Below, piece after piece: positions 37,767-47,428 of a stretch of DNA of 64,000 bases. How positions within the stretch are numbered: the stretch's first letter is position 1; each line of letters starts with the position of its first letter. The DNA is from Ruegeria arenilitoris (GTDB lineage Bacteria; Pseudomonadota; Alphaproteobacteria; Rhodobacterales; Rhodobacteraceae). The notes under the pieces were generated by a model. That model saw only the letters and a list, made by a program, of their open reading frames with translations. It did not search any database and was not told the DNA's origin. The position numbers and the translations under genes were made by a program. The stretch is from the NCBI RefSeq assembly GCF_013032445.1, contig NZ_WQCA01000004.1, forward strand, positions 124,001-188,000. The letters are read 5' to 3'.

Positions 37767-38825
37767 CTATTTCCCCCAATCCTGATCCTGCATTTCCCGA
37801 AGGCGCGAAGCGGTGCGTTCAAATTCAAACGTTCCTTCGCCCTCGACGTACAGCATCTCGGGCTCAGCAGCGGCGGAACAAATCAGACGCACCTTCGCTT
37901 CATACAGCGCATCGATCAGGGTCACGAACCGTTTGGCTTCGTTGAAGTTGTTGCGCGACAGGCGTGGAATGTCTTCCAGAACCAGAACCTTCAGTTCCTC
38001 GGCAATCGCCAGGTAATCCGCAGGTCCCAGCATCCGCCCGCACAAATCATAAAACGACGCCCGCGCAACCCCGTTGCGAAAAGCCGGCAATTCAACCGCG
38101 CGACCTTTGACCTGTAGGATCAACGGCTCGGCATTGCCACCCGACAAGTCGTTCCAAACACTGCGAACGCTCTGCCTCGCTTCCGGACCGATAGGCGCAA
38201 AATAGACCGGCGCTCCCTCAAGCCTGTTCTGACGGTAATCTGTGGGTGAGACCAGCTCCCACACCTGCAACTGTTCCTTGATATGGGCTATGAAGGGCAG
38301 AAACAGCTGACGGTTCAGCCCGTCCTTGTAAAGATCATCGGGATGCCGGTTCGAAGTCGTCACGACCACAACCCCGCCCTCATACAACAGGTCAAACAAC
38401 CGCCCCACGATCATCGCATCGGTGATGTCGGTGATCTGCATCTCATCAAAAGCCAGCAGCTTGACCGTCTTCACAACCTCCTGCGCCACCGGGGCAAGCG
38501 CATCCTCGACACCGTCCTGACGGGCTTTGTGCATTCCCGCGTGGATTTCCTGCATGAACGCATGGAAATGCACCCGCCTCGCGGGGATATCCCCCAGCGC
38601 ATCGACAAACATATCCATCAGCATCGACTTGCCGCGCCCGACGCCACCCCACAGATATAATCCTTTCGGCGGCGGAGGGGCCTTGCGAAACAGCCCCCGC
38701 TTGACCGGAGCAGCAAGGGCTGCGCGGATGCGCTCGAAATGCGGCAGCACGGCCTCTTGCGCGTCATCCCGTGTCAGAATGCCCTCGGCAATGCGGTCGT
38801 TATAAAGCGAAACTAAATCCGTCAT
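37767..38825 (-). CDS. zapE: cell division protein ZapE (AFG1-like ATPase)
   Basis: 352 aa. Walker A GGVGRGKSMLMDMF, Walker B-like LLAFDEMQITDI and the R-finger region TTSNRHPDDLYKDGLNRQLF define the AFG1/ZapE family, which interacts with the FtsZ ring at constriction. The ORF extends to 38870, but MTDLVSLYNDRI at 38825 is the family-typical start. Convergent with folC. Confidence 0.92.
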   Translation of the reverse strand: MTDLVSLYNDRIAEGILTRDDAQEAVLPHFERIRAALAAPVKRGLFRKAPPPPKGLYLWGGVGRGKSMLMDMFVDALGDIPARRVHFHAFMQEIHAGMHKARQDGVEDALAPVAQEVVKTVKLLAFDEMQITDITDAMIVGRLFDLLYEGGVVVVTTSNRHPDDLYKDGLNRQLFLPFIAHIKEQLQVWELVSPTDYRQNRLEGAPVYFAPIGPEARQSVRSVWNDLSGGNAEPLILQVKGRAVELPAFRNGVARASFYDLCGRMLGPADYLAIAEELKVLVLEDIPRLSRNNFNEAKRFVTLIDALYEAKVRLICSAAAEPEMLYVEGEGTFEFERTASRLREMQDQDWGK

Positions 38826-38973
38826 GAAGCCGAGCCATAGCGCCCCCTTTAAGGCTTGAAAAGCAGCCATTTTGTCGACGCATCAATTTTCCTTAACTGA
38901 AACCGCAAATCTGCTGATTTGACGCTGTGTGCAAAACCGCTAATTCTCGCCCAGCCAAATACCCGAGGTCCGA

Positions 38974-40215
38974 ATGCCGCAATCCGCCCGCCTGCTGAAC
39001 CCGATCCTGATCGTTGGTTGTATTATCATCATGGTCAGTTTCGCCGTGCGCGCCTCATTCGGGGTGTTCCAGATCCCGATTGCCAGTGAGTTTGGTTGGC
39101 TGCGAACTGACTTCTCGCTGGCCATCGCCATCCAAAACCTCGCCTGGGGGATCGGACAACCGATCTTTGCCGCGATTGCCGAAAAGGTTGGGGACCGCAA
39201 GGCGATCATCCTTGGGGCGCTGACCTACGCGGCAGGCATGGTGCTGTCGGCCTGGTCGATCACACCCTTCGGGCACCAGATGTATGCCTGGCTTGTGGGC
39301 TTCGGTATCGCAGGCACTGGGTTCGGCGTGGTGCTGGCGGTGGTCGGTCGCGCGTCGTCCGACAAGAACCGCTCGATGTCACTGGCCATTGTCACGGCGG
39401 CAGGCAGTTTCGGTCAGGTGATCGGTGCTCCGACAGCCGAGTGGCTGCTGAGCTTCTTGCCGTGGCAACAGGTTTTCATCGTCTTCGCCGCCGCGGTCCT
39501 CGCGCTTGTGCTGACACTGCCCTTCATGCGCGCGCCTCAGCCGGTCAGCAAAGCGGAACTGGAAGAGAGCATGAGCCAAATCCTAGGCCGCGCCTTCCGC
39601 GATCCGTCTTACGCCATGATCTTTTTGGGCTTTTTCAGCTGCGGCTATCAATTGGCCTTCATCACCGCGCATTTTCCCGCCTTCGTGACCGAGATGTGCG
39701 GCCCGATCCAGCCCGGTGGCGTCCTGCATTCGCTGGGCATCACAACCACTTCGGCCCTTGGGGCGGTGGCCATCTCGCTGGTAGGGCTCGCAAATATCGG
39801 CGGTACGCTTCTGGCGGGTTGGGCAGGCAACCATTTCCCCAAGAAATACTTGCTGGCGGCCATCTATACCGGTCGCACTTTGGCGGCGGCGGTCTTCATC
39901 ATCATGCCGATCACCCCGATGTCGGTCATCGTGTTTTCGATCGTCATGGGCTCACTCTGGCTTGCCACGGTGCCACTGACCTCGGGCCTCGTCGCACATC
40001 TCTATGGGCTGCGCTACATGGGCACGCTCTACGGCTTTATCTTTCTCAGCCACCAGATCGGAGGCTTCCTTGGTGTCTGGCTGGGTGGTCGTATGTATGA
40101 CGTCTACGGCGACTACACGATGGTCTGGTGGATTGGTGTGGCCGTAGGCGCCTTCAGCGCCATCGTCCATCTACCCATTCGCGAGAACCGTACTCCCTCC
40201 GCAGTGCCTGCCTGA
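38974..40215 (+). CDS. MFS transporter, monocarboxylate/OFA-like
   Basis: 413 aa, 12 hydrophobic helices. The N-terminal helix FAVRASFGVFQIPIASEFGW and the AIQNLAWGIGQPIFAAIAEK segment are typical of the MCT/oxalate-formate antiporter type; RYMGTLYGFIFLSHQIGGF in helix 10-11 is also characteristic. It is separate from its neighbours. Likely carries a small carboxylate; substrate unknown. Confidence 0.85.
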   Translation: MPQSARLLNPILIVGCIIIMVSFAVRASFGVFQIPIASEFGWLRTDFSLAIAIQNLAWGIGQPIFAAIAEKVGDRKAIILGALTYAAGMVLSAWSITPFGHQMYAWLVGFGIAGTGFGVVLAVVGRASSDKNRSMSLAIVTAAGSFGQVIGAPTAEWLLSFLPWQQVFIVFAAAVLALVLTLPFMRAPQPVSKAELEESMSQILGRAFRDPSYAMIFLGFFSCGYQLAFITAHFPAFVTEMCGPIQPGGVLHSLGITTTSALGAVAISLVGLANIGGTLLAGWAGNHFPKKYLLAAIYTGRTLAAAVFIIMPITPMSVIVFSIVMGSLWLATVPLTSGLVAHLYGLRYMGTLYGFIFLSHQIGGFLGVWLGGRMYDVYGDYTMVWWIGVAVGAFSAIVHLPIRENRTPSAVPA

Positions 40216-40216
40216 T

Positions 40217-40837
40217 CTACCTCGCCTCGTCCTCAGACAGCAGACCCTCGGCCACCAGCCGGTCCGCCCAGCCCTGCGGATCGGTAAAGTGATGCGTCTG
40301 CCACCCGCGTGCACGTGCCGTTTCGATATTGTCGATCCGGTCATCCGCAAACAGCAAAGCCTCGGGCGCTACTCCGCAATCAGCCTCGACCATCTCATAG
40401 ATCGGAACATGCGGTTTGACCGCCTTCATACGGCCCGAAACGTACTGCCGGTCGAACTCGCTCAGAAACGGGTAGACCGTGGTGGCATAGTCGAAATTCT
40501 GTACCCCGAAATTGGTCAACGCAAAAACCGGTATTTTCTTGGCGCGCAAGGCCCGCTGCAGACGAACAGAATGCGGAATCTCGGGCGCGGCCAGCTCAAT
40601 CCACTTGTCATGCCACATGCGAATCTCGTCGCGCCATTCGGGGTATTTCTCGGCCCAGTCATAGATGGTGTCGGTGAAATGATGTCCCTGATCCACCAGA
40701 TCGTTCATCCCGTGCAGATCGACCTCAGAGAACATGGCGCGGCGGCGGTCTTCGCCGATCACCTTGTCGTAGTAGCGTTCGGGCTGCCATTCGATCAGAA
40801 CGTTCCCAATGTCAAAAATCACGGCTTCAATCGGCAT
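40217..40837 (-). CDS. HAD-superfamily hydrolase (HAD-IA)
   Basis: 206 aa. Motif I VIFDIGNVLIEW, motif II ALTNFG with the Thr, motif III Lys in the GRMKAVKPH stretch, and motif IV LLFADDRIDNIE. The cap is a small helical bundle. Related enzymes include 2-haloacid dehalogenase-like and YihX-type sugar phosphatases; the FDIGNVLIEW start favours the YihX side. The ATG at 40837 has AGGTG upstream; the GTG at 40846 overlaps that site. It shares only a 1-bp gap with the convergent MFS gene. Confidence 0.85.
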   Translation of the reverse strand: MPIEAVIFDIGNVLIEWQPERYYDKVIGEDRRRAMFSEVDLHGMNDLVDQGHHFTDTIYDWAEKYPEWRDEIRMWHDKWIELAAPEIPHSVRLQRALRAKKIPVFALTNFGVQNFDYATTVYPFLSEFDRQYVSGRMKAVKPHVPIYEMVEADCGVAPEALLFADDRIDNIETARARGWQTHHFTDPQGWADRLVAEGLLSEDEAR

Positions 40838-40982
40838 GATGTGCACCTGTTAAATTAATCTCAGTTTACGCCGACTGAACCAATCCCCGCCCGAACATAC
40901 AAGGGCGGAACCGCAGCGCGCAGCGCTGCCCGGCCCAACCGGAGAAGACGCACCTATAATGCATCGCCGACGTGCGGGAGAG

Positions 40983-41438
40983 TTAGCCCCGCAGGGCTGC
41001 CCTCAATTCCCGCTCCAGAGAATCCAAGAACCGGGATCGGTCCGCCTTGCCAAAAGGTTTGCCACCGCCGCCAGCCCCTAACGGATTAGCCGCCCGCAGA
41101 TCGGCCATCAGGTCGCGCATCGCCAGTTGCTGGCCGATATTGGCTGCTGTGAACGCCTCACCATTTGGGCGTAGCACCCGCGCCCCGGCCTCGACGCATT
41201 TCGCGGCCAAGGGGATGTCCGAGGTCACCACCACATCACCGGGCTCGCAGCGTTCGGCAATCCACTTATCCGCCTCGTCCGCGCCTTCCGCCACGATGAC
41301 GACCTGTACCAGAGGGTTCGCCGATGGCCGCAGCCCGCCGTTCGAGACCAGCGCCATCGGCACCTTGTGCCGGGTTGCCACCCGTTCGGCCTCGGCTTTG
41401 ACCGGGCAGGCATCGCCATCGACATAAAGCGTTGTCAC
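40983..41438 (-). CDS. YaiI/YqxD family protein (UPF0178/DUF188)
   Basis: 151 aa, PIN-like fold family of uncharacterised proteins. Hallmarks are [19 protein letters not shown] at the N-terminus and [20 protein letters not shown] in the middle, with conserved acidic residues typical of nucleases, though activity is not established. It overlaps sthA's stop by 4 bp (ATGA), so it is translated from the same mRNA. Confidence 0.9.
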   Translation of the reverse strand: MTTLYVDGDACPVKAEAERVATRHKVPMALVSNGGLRPSANPLVQVVIVAEGADEADKWIAERCEPGDVVVTSDIPLAAKCVEAGARVLRPNGEAFTAANIGQQLAMRDLMADLRAANPLGAGGGGKPFGKADRSRFLDSLERELRAALRG

Positions 41439-42892
41439 GCCTTCTTGACCTGTTTCTTTGCAGGCTCAGCGGATTTCTTGCGCACCTTGAACTCTTCAGG
41501 GATAGGCATCCGATTGAACGCGTCCAGACCCGCGATTTTGTAGGCTTCGGCCAGCGTCGGATAGTTGAAGGTATTCTGCACGAAGTAATCCACCGTACCT
41601 TTCAGGTTCAGCACCGCCTGTGCGATGTGGATCAGTTCGGTGGCGCCTTCGCCGACGATTTGCACGCCAAGCACCCGGCGGGTTTTCAGCGAGAACAGCA
41701 TCTTAAGCATCCCATGCTCTAGCCCCATGATGTGCCCGCGCGAGGTTTCACGGAACCGCGCCACGCCGACCTCATAGGGAATACCGCGTTCCTGCAGTTC
41801 TTCCTCGGACATGCCGCAGGTGGAGATCTCGGGCACCGAGTAGATGCCATAAGGATACCACGGGCTTTCGGGCAGGGTCGGCGTGTCCAGCGCATGACAG
41901 GCGGCCACACGGCCTTGCTGCAGCGATGTCGAGGCCAGCGACGGGTGTCCGATGACATCGCCGGTTGCATAGATATGTGGCACGGCGGTCTGATAGGTTT
42001 TATGATCCACCTTGATCCGGTTGCGGTGATCGGTTTCCAGCCCAACGGCATCCAGGTTCAGCTTGGACGTCGCACCCATCCGGCCTGCCGCGAACAACAG
42101 CATCTCAGCCCGGACATGGCGGCCATTTTCCAGCGTGAGTTCGACATGGGCACCCGCATCCTCGATCTTTTCGACCGCAGAGCCCAGCCGCAGATCAACA
42201 CCATTTTCGCGGATCTGATGGGTGAAATCATGGATCAGACGGCTGTCGATGAAATCCAGAAACGTGTCGCGCGGCTCGATCAGCGTCACCCGCACATCCA
42301 GCGCCGAGAACATGGTGGCATATTCGACGCCGATCACCCCGGCCCCGATCACCACCAGCGAGCGGGGGATTTCGGCCATCTCAAGGAACTCATCCCCATC
42401 TACGATCGTCTTACCGTTGAAGGGCACATAGTCCGGGCGATAGGTTTTGGTTCCGGTCGCGATCAGGAATTTGGCCGCCGTCAGGCGCGTGGTTTCGCCC
42501 GCATCCGTGGCGACCTCGACCTCATGCGGGCCGGTGAATTTGGCCAGACCGTTGAGGGTTTCCACGTGGTTGCGGTTGAACTGATGCTCAAGTACATCGA
42601 CCTCGTGATCCAGCGTCATGTGCAGACGCGCCTTGAGGTCCTCGGCCCGGATCTGATCCTTGACCCGGTACGAGCGACCGTAAAAGCTGCGCTCGCGCCA
42701 GCCGGACAGGTTCAGTACCGTTTCGCGCAGCGTCTTCGAGGGGATGGTACCGGTATGCACCGACACGCCACCGAACCGGTCCTTGCGGTCGATCACCAGT
42801 ACCCGACGTTTCAATTTGCCCGCTTGAATCGCTGCCGCCCGCCCAGACGGACCGGACCCGATGATGATCAGGTCATAGTCGAAATTGCTCAT
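41435..42892 (-). CDS. sthA: soluble NAD(P) transhydrogenase
   Basis: 485 aa, slightly longer than the usual ~466 because of a Lys/Ala-rich C-terminal tail. FAD-binding [16 protein letters not shown] at the N-terminus; [14 protein letters not shown] in place of the CxxxxC redox disulfide of related flavoproteins, which is diagnostic for SthA; NAD(P)-binding [18 protein letters not shown] near residue 185. It balances NADH and NADPH pools in the cytoplasm. Coupled to the YaiI-type gene downstream. Confidence 0.93.
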   Translation of the reverse strand: MSNFDYDLIIIGSGPSGRAAAIQAGKLKRRVLVIDRKDRFGGVSVHTGTIPSKTLRETVLNLSGWRERSFYGRSYRVKDQIRAEDLKARLHMTLDHEVDVLEHQFNRNHVETLNGLAKFTGPHEVEVATDAGETTRLTAAKFLIATGTKTYRPDYVPFNGKTIVDGDEFLEMAEIPRSLVVIGAGVIGVEYATMFSALDVRVTLIEPRDTFLDFIDSRLIHDFTHQIRENGVDLRLGSAVEKIEDAGAHVELTLENGRHVRAEMLLFAAGRMGATSKLNLDAVGLETDHRNRIKVDHKTYQTAVPHIYATGDVIGHPSLASTSLQQGRVAACHALDTPTLPESPWYPYGIYSVPEISTCGMSEEELQERGIPYEVGVARFRETSRGHIMGLEHGMLKMLFSLKTRRVLGVQIVGEGATELIHIAQAVLNLKGTVDYFVQNTFNYPTLAEAYKIAGLDAFNRMPIPEEFKVRKKSAEPAKKQVKKA

Positions 42893-42895
42893 ACC

Positions 42896-43729
42896 TCAGT
42901 CTCCGTACAGCGCTTCGGCGTGGAAGGTGATGTGATCTTCCATGAAGGTGGAAACAAAGAAATAGGAGTGATCGTAACCGGGCTGCAGGCGGTAGGTTGC
43001 CTGCTGACGGCGCTTGGCAATGGCCTGCGCCAGCGCCTCGGGGCGTAGCAAGTCGATGAACTGATCATTGCTGCCTGTGTCGATCAGGATCGGGCCATCG
43101 AATCCTTTTTCATTCATTAGAACCGAGGCGTCGTGCTTGGCCCATGTGGCCTCATCCTCACCCAGATAGGCGCTCAGCTGTTTGCGGCCCCAATCCGAAC
43201 CGGTCGGGTTCGAGATCGGCGCAAAGGCGGAAACCGACCGGAACCGCCCCGGCAGGTTCATCGCCAGCGTCAGCGCGCCGTGACCGCCCATCGAGTGGCC
43301 GGTGATGGCCTGACGGTCCATGTCGATGGCAAAGTTTTCAGCCAGCAAAGCCGTTAGTTCTTCGGCCACATAATCCCACATGTTGAAATGCGGCGCCCAG
43401 GGGGATTGCGTTGCGTTCACATAGAACCCCGCGCCCTGGCCCAGATCGTAATCGTCGTGATCGGCCACGCCCTCGCCGCGGGGCGAGGTGTCTGGGAACA
43501 CAACGGCAATGCCTTGTTCGGCCGCCCAGGCCTGAGCGCCCGCCTTGGTCATGGCGTTTTCATGGGTGCAGGTCAGGCCGGACAGGTACCACAGCACCGG
43601 AACCGGGCCGTCTTTGGCCTCGGCGGGAAGAAACAGGCCAAAAGTCATGTCGCATTGGCAGGCTGCGGAGGTATGGCGGTAAACGCCCTGAACGCCACCG
43701 AAACAGGCGTTTTCCGAAAGGGTTTCCAT
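42896..43729 (-). CDS. fghA: S-formylglutathione hydrolase
   Basis: 277 aa alpha/beta-hydrolase of the esterase D family. The nucleophile elbow is GHSMGGHGAL (Ser about residue 145), with the acid in DTGSNDQF and the His in YDHSYFF. It hydrolyses S-formylglutathione to formate and glutathione, the second step of glutathione-dependent formaldehyde oxidation; the formaldehyde dehydrogenase partner is not in this window. It sits 3 bp upstream of sthA, so the three genes form an operon. Confidence 0.92.
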   Translation of the reverse strand: METLSENACFGGVQGVYRHTSAACQCDMTFGLFLPAEAKDGPVPVLWYLSGLTCTHENAMTKAGAQAWAAEQGIAVVFPDTSPRGEGVADHDDYDLGQGAGFYVNATQSPWAPHFNMWDYVAEELTALLAENFAIDMDRQAITGHSMGGHGALTLAMNLPGRFRSVSAFAPISNPTGSDWGRKQLSAYLGEDEATWAKHDASVLMNEKGFDGPILIDTGSNDQFIDLLRPEALAQAIAKRRQQATYRLQPGYDHSYFFVSTFMEDHITFHAEALYGD

Positions 43730-43769
43730 CTGGCAGGGTCCTTAGCTTTGGGTCGCGATATGGCTAACC

Positions 43770-43831
43770 CTCCAAGGACGCGGCGTAAAGGCCGCGCGCC
43801 TTCGGCGAGAGTATTTTTTAAAAGATGAAGC
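43770..43831. repeat. GC-rich hairpin element, possible dispersed repeat/terminator
   Basis: Contains GCGGC...GCCGC and CGCC-TTC-GGCG stems followed on the plus strand by TATTTTTT and AAAAGATGAAG. Sequences of this pattern occur as dispersed intergenic elements in roseobacters in my recollection; no second copy is certain within the window. Confidence 0.35.
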
Positions 43832-44761
43832 TCAGAGTGTTGCGACCCAGGCAATCACAACCGGTACGGTCAGGATACTGGCCGCTGTGGACAGCAGGAT
43901 GGCCGCCGATGCCCGGTGTGGGGCCACGCCGTAATGGGCTGCCAGCATATATACATTCCCCGCCACCGGCAGAGCGGCGGCGGCAATGGCCACCGTAGCC
44001 GGGAACGCGGCGACCGGAATCACCCACAGTAACGCCACAGCAACACAGATCGGGTGGATGACCAGTTTGCAAAAGCTTAGCCAGGCTGCGACCTGAACGC
44101 GTTCGGCTGACTTGGAAGCCAGCGAGGCCCCTATGGCAAACAGTGCTCCCGGCGTGGCGGCCCCGCCCAGAATGGTCAGAAAGTCGTTCAGCGGCCCCGG
44201 AACCGGCACCTGAAATGCCGACCACAACATGCCAGCGGAAATCGACACGATCATCGGGTTCTTAAGCAGTCCCAGCCCGATCAGTCGCAGGGTCGCGGGC
44301 GTCAGCCGCCCGTCGCGCCCGGCATTGATCAAAATGACGATCAGGGACGAAAACACCACCAGATCAACCGTCAGGACCAGCATTACCGGCCCGATGGCGG
44401 CTTCGGACAACAACAGGGCCAGCATCGGTAGGCCCAGAAAGCCGACATTGCCGATGGCGGCGCATTGAGCTTCGACGGCGGCGGTGGGGATGTCGAGCCC
44501 GCGTATCCACGCCACAAGTGTTGCCAGCACATAGACCACGACGGTGCCCAGCAGATAACCTAGGACAAGGCGGCCGTTGAAAATCTCGGCAAAGGGCAGG
44601 GTGGCGGCAAAGCGGAACAGCATTGCCGACAGCGCAAAGAAAAACACGAATTTGGTCAGGTAGGCCGTTGCTTCCTCGGTGAAAAACCGGCTGCGCCCGG
44701 CCCAGTACCCCAGGCCGATTATCGCGAAAAACGGAAGCGTGCGTAGAAAGATATCGACCAT
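43832..44761 (-). CDS. AEC (auxin efflux carrier) family transporter
   Basis: 309 aa, about ten hydrophobic helices in two five-helix repeats. The N-terminal PFFAIIGLGYWAGR and central AIGNVGFLGLPMLALLL segment are typical of bacterial AEC permeases, which carry malonate, malate or related acids. It lies alone between two operons. Substrate unknown. Confidence 0.87.
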   Translation of the reverse strand: MVDIFLRTLPFFAIIGLGYWAGRSRFFTEEATAYLTKFVFFFALSAMLFRFAATLPFAEIFNGRLVLGYLLGTVVVYVLATLVAWIRGLDIPTAAVEAQCAAIGNVGFLGLPMLALLLSEAAIGPVMLVLTVDLVVFSSLIVILINAGRDGRLTPATLRLIGLGLLKNPMIVSISAGMLWSAFQVPVPGPLNDFLTILGGAATPGALFAIGASLASKSAERVQVAAWLSFCKLVIHPICVAVALLWVIPVAAFPATVAIAAAALPVAGNVYMLAAHYGVAPHRASAAILLSTAASILTVPVVIAWVATL

Positions 44762-44896
44762 GGCGAGAGTGTTAGCATTGTTTGACGGAGCGACAAGCCT
44801 TTAGCCGACGCAACCAGCAAGCACTAGGTCCTGACGCGAAAATGAACGGATTTCACCACGTCGCAGGCAGGGGATTCACGCGAATCGTTGTATCTG

Positions 44897-44908
44897 AACC
44901 GAACGGTT
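44897..44908. promoter_or_regulatory. candidate TetR autoregulatory operator
   Basis: AACCG-AA-CGGTT (44897-44908) is a perfect dyad with a 2-nt centre, followed by an AT-rich TTATAG, 36 bp before the TetR start. Position and symmetry fit a self-repression site; not proven. Confidence 0.45.
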
Positions 44909-44944
44909 TATAGTTTTAGGGGATCATCTAACCAAGGAGAGCCC

Positions 44945-45562
44945 ATGACAGAGACAGCCGCCATCCTTCGTACGGGTCGCAAATTCGATCAGGTTTTGCG
45001 TGGTGCCCGAGAGGTTTTCATGGCGGATGGGTTCGAAGGCGCAAGCGTCGATGACATCGCGCGCGCTGCCGGTGTGTCCAAGGCAACGCTCTATAGTTAT
45101 TTCCCCGACAAACGGCTGTTGTTCATGGAGGTCGCGCAGACCGAGTGTAAACGGATGGCCGAAAACGTCATCTCGATGATCGATGATTCCAAACCCGCGC
45201 GCGAAGTTCTGACGATTACAGCAACTCAACTGACCGCTTTTCTGGTGTCTGATTTCTCGCAACAGGTGTTCCGGATCTGTGTGGCCGAACGGGACAGATT
45301 CCCGGAACTCGGGACGGTATTTTTCGAAGCCGGGCCGCAGAACGGCCAGCGGCATATGGTTGAATACTTGGAAAAGGCAGTGAAAAAGGGCGAACTGGCA
45401 ATTGAAGACCTTCAGATTGCCGCCGAGCAGTTTTCGGAACTCTGCAAGGTGCGGATTTGGACCAAAGCCGCTTTGGGTATCCAGACCAATTTCAGCCAAT
45501 CGGAGATCGACACCATCGCGCTGCAAGCGGTGGACATGTTCATGGCTCGCTATGGGGTCTGA
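44945..45562 (+). CDS. TetR/AcrR-family regulator
   Basis: 205 aa. HTH about residues 15-60 (AREVFMADGFEGASVDDIA then AAGVSKATLYSYFPDK), then an all-helical ligand-binding domain with the AefR-like FRICVAERDRFPELG segment seen in efflux regulators. AAGGAG precedes the ATG at 44945. No efflux genes are beside it; the adjacent phosphorylase gene and AEC transporter are possible targets. Confidence 0.88.
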   Translation: MTETAAILRTGRKFDQVLRGAREVFMADGFEGASVDDIARAAGVSKATLYSYFPDKRLLFMEVAQTECKRMAENVISMIDDSKPAREVLTITATQLTAFLVSDFSQQVFRICVAERDRFPELGTVFFEAGPQNGQRHMVEYLEKAVKKGELAIEDLQIAAEQFSELCKVRIWTKAALGIQTNFSQSEIDTIALQAVDMFMARYGV

Positions 45563-45682
45563 TCAAGATTTGGGCAGGCGCGCGGGCGTATGCCTAAAGA
45601 AAGGCCGATTAAACAGTTGATGTTTGACAGGGGGACCGTTCTGGAAAACCATCAGGCGGATACAGCGAAGGCCCTGTGACCC

Positions 45683-47428
45683 TTGACCAGTGCGAACACC
45701 AGCTTTTCCCGACGACTGAACGATCTGCTAGTTCAGGTTTACCCCGATCATGATCAAGCTGAACTGGCCCGCCAGATCATGCAGGCCTTCTGGCCCGAGG
45801 GGACGCATCGGCGCAAACAGGGGCGTAAGCCAGGCAACAAACTGTGGTCGGAGAAAGACAGCGTCCTGATCACCTATGGCAACTCGATCGAGGATCAGGC
45901 CCACAAGCCATTGGACCTGCTTCATGATTTCCTGATCCGGCACCTGAGCGGTGTGGTAAACGGTGTACACATCCTGCCGTTCTTTCCGTTCACTTCGGAT
46001 GACGGGTTTGCGGTATCCGACTACTATACCGTCAGCCCGCAATTGGGGGACTGGACGGATATCACCCGGATCGCCGGGGATTTTCACCTGATGTCCGATC
46101 TGGTGTTGAACCATGTCTCAAGCCAGGGTGCATGGTTCACCAGTTTCCTGCAGGGGAAATCTCCGCACGACCGGTTCTTTTTTGAAGCCTCGCCCGAGGA
46201 TGATCTGTCTCAGGTCGTGCGCCCGCGCACCACGCCCCTGTTGCGGCAGGTCGACACCAATCAGGGCGAAAAATACGTCTGGTGCACCTTCAGCCACGAT
46301 CAGGTGGATCTAGATTTCTCGAACCCTGAAGTGTTGGTTGAGATGCTGCGGATCATCCGCCTCCATATCGACAAGGGGGTGCGGATCCTGCGGCTGGACG
46401 CAGTGGCCTTTGTGTGGAAAGAGATTGGCACCAATTGCATCCACCTTCCGCAAACCCATGCCATAGTGCAACTGCTGCGGCTGTTGTGCGACTACACCAC
46501 GGAAACGCTGGTTCTGCTGACCGAAACCAACGTGCCGCGCACTGAAAACCTCAGTTATTTCGGCAACAGGAATGAGGCGCACGCGGTTTACAACTTCCCT
46601 CTGCCACCGCTGATCCTGCACGCGATGCAGTCTGGTACAGCGCGATATTTACGCGAATGGCAGGCCGCGATGCCGCCCGCCCAGTTGGGCTGTGCCTATC
46701 TGAATTTCACGGCCAGCCATGACGGCATCGGGATGCGCCCCGCCGAAGGGGTGCTACCCCCCGAAGAAAAAGAGCGCATGATCGATACCGTGCGCCGGAT
46801 TGGCGGGCTGGTGTCCATGCGGGCGCTGCCGGACGGGCGAGAAGAACCCTATGAACTAAACTGCGGGTATTTTGAGGCGATGGCCGAAACGTTCGACGGC
46901 CCGGATCAATACCATCTGGCCCGGTTCATCTGCTCGCAAACCATCGTCATGTCGTTGGAGGGGATACCGGCCTTTTACATTCACTCCCTGCTGGCCACGC
47001 CCAACGATCACGAGGCCGTGGAACGGCGCGGCATGAACCGGGCGATCAACCGGCACCGATGGCATTATCCCGATCTGCTGGCACGACTGGCCGATCCGGG
47101 GTCTAACCAGGCGCTGGTGTTGTCGGAGCTTTCGCGCCGTTTGCGCCTGCGGGCACAACAACCGGCGTTCCACCCGAACGCCACGCAATTCACGCTGCGG
47201 CTGGACGACCACGTCTTTGGCATCTGGCGGCAGAGCCTGGACCGGAGCCAGTCGATCTTTGCGCTGCATAATGTGTCAGCCGACCCGGTGCATGTCAGTC
47301 CCGCCGAGATCAATATGATCGCCGAGGAGGTCTGGACCGATGCGCTGACCGGAGAAATCCTTGCGACCAACGGCCCGGATATTGTGCTGGCGCCATATCA
47401 GTGCCGCTGGATCACGAACCGGGTGTGA
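45683..47428 (+). CDS. GH13_18 sugar phosphorylase, probably glucosylglycerate phosphorylase
   Basis: 581 aa, starting at TTG (a TGA 6 nt upstream excludes an earlier start). Alpha-amylase-type barrel of the sucrose phosphorylase subfamily: nucleophile Asp239 in LRLDAVAF, acid/base Glu281 in LLTETNVP, and the VNGVHILPFFPFTSDDGF substrate region. The family includes sucrose, glucosylglycerol and glucosylglycerate phosphorylases; convergent genes for glucosyl-3-phosphoglycerate synthase and phosphatase make glucosylglycerate the best guess. It would release glucose 1-phosphate and glycerate. The 3' end overlaps the convergent gene by 17 bp. Confidence 0.85.
   Translation: MTSANTSFSRRLNDLLVQVYPDHDQAELARQIMQAFWPEGTHRRKQGRKPGNKLWSEKDSVLITYGNSIEDQAHKPLDLLHDFLIRHLSGVVNGVHILPFFPFTSDDGFAVSDYYTVSPQLGDWTDITRIAGDFHLMSDLVLNHVSSQGAWFTSFLQGKSPHDRFFFEASPEDDLSQVVRPRTTPLLRQVDTNQGEKYVWCTFSHDQVDLDFSNPEVLVEMLRIIRLHIDKGVRILRLDAVAFVWKEIGTNCIHLPQTHAIVQLLRLLCDYTTETLVLLTETNVPRTENLSYFGNRNEAHAVYNFPLPPLILHAMQSGTARYLREWQAAMPPAQLGCAYLNFTASHDGIGMRPAEGVLPPEEKERMIDTVRRIGGLVSMRALPDGREEPYELNCGYFEAMAETFDGPDQYHLARFICSQTIVMSLEGIPAFYIHSLLATPNDHEAVERRGMNRAINRHRWHYPDLLARLADPGSNQALVLSELSRRLRLRAQQPAFHPNATQFTLRLDDHVFGIWRQSLDRSQSIFALHNVSADPVHVSPAEINMIAEEVWTDALTGEILATNGPDIVLAPYQCRWITNRV

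Noticed and set aside
40860-40982. GCGCGCAGCGC palindrome near 40917-40930 as a regulatory site
   Set aside because: Short GC-rich palindromes are expected in this composition, and the position between two minus-strand genes gives no support.
41732-43048. 438-aa plus-strand ORF
   Set aside because: Antisense to sthA and fghA, both of which have full family motifs.
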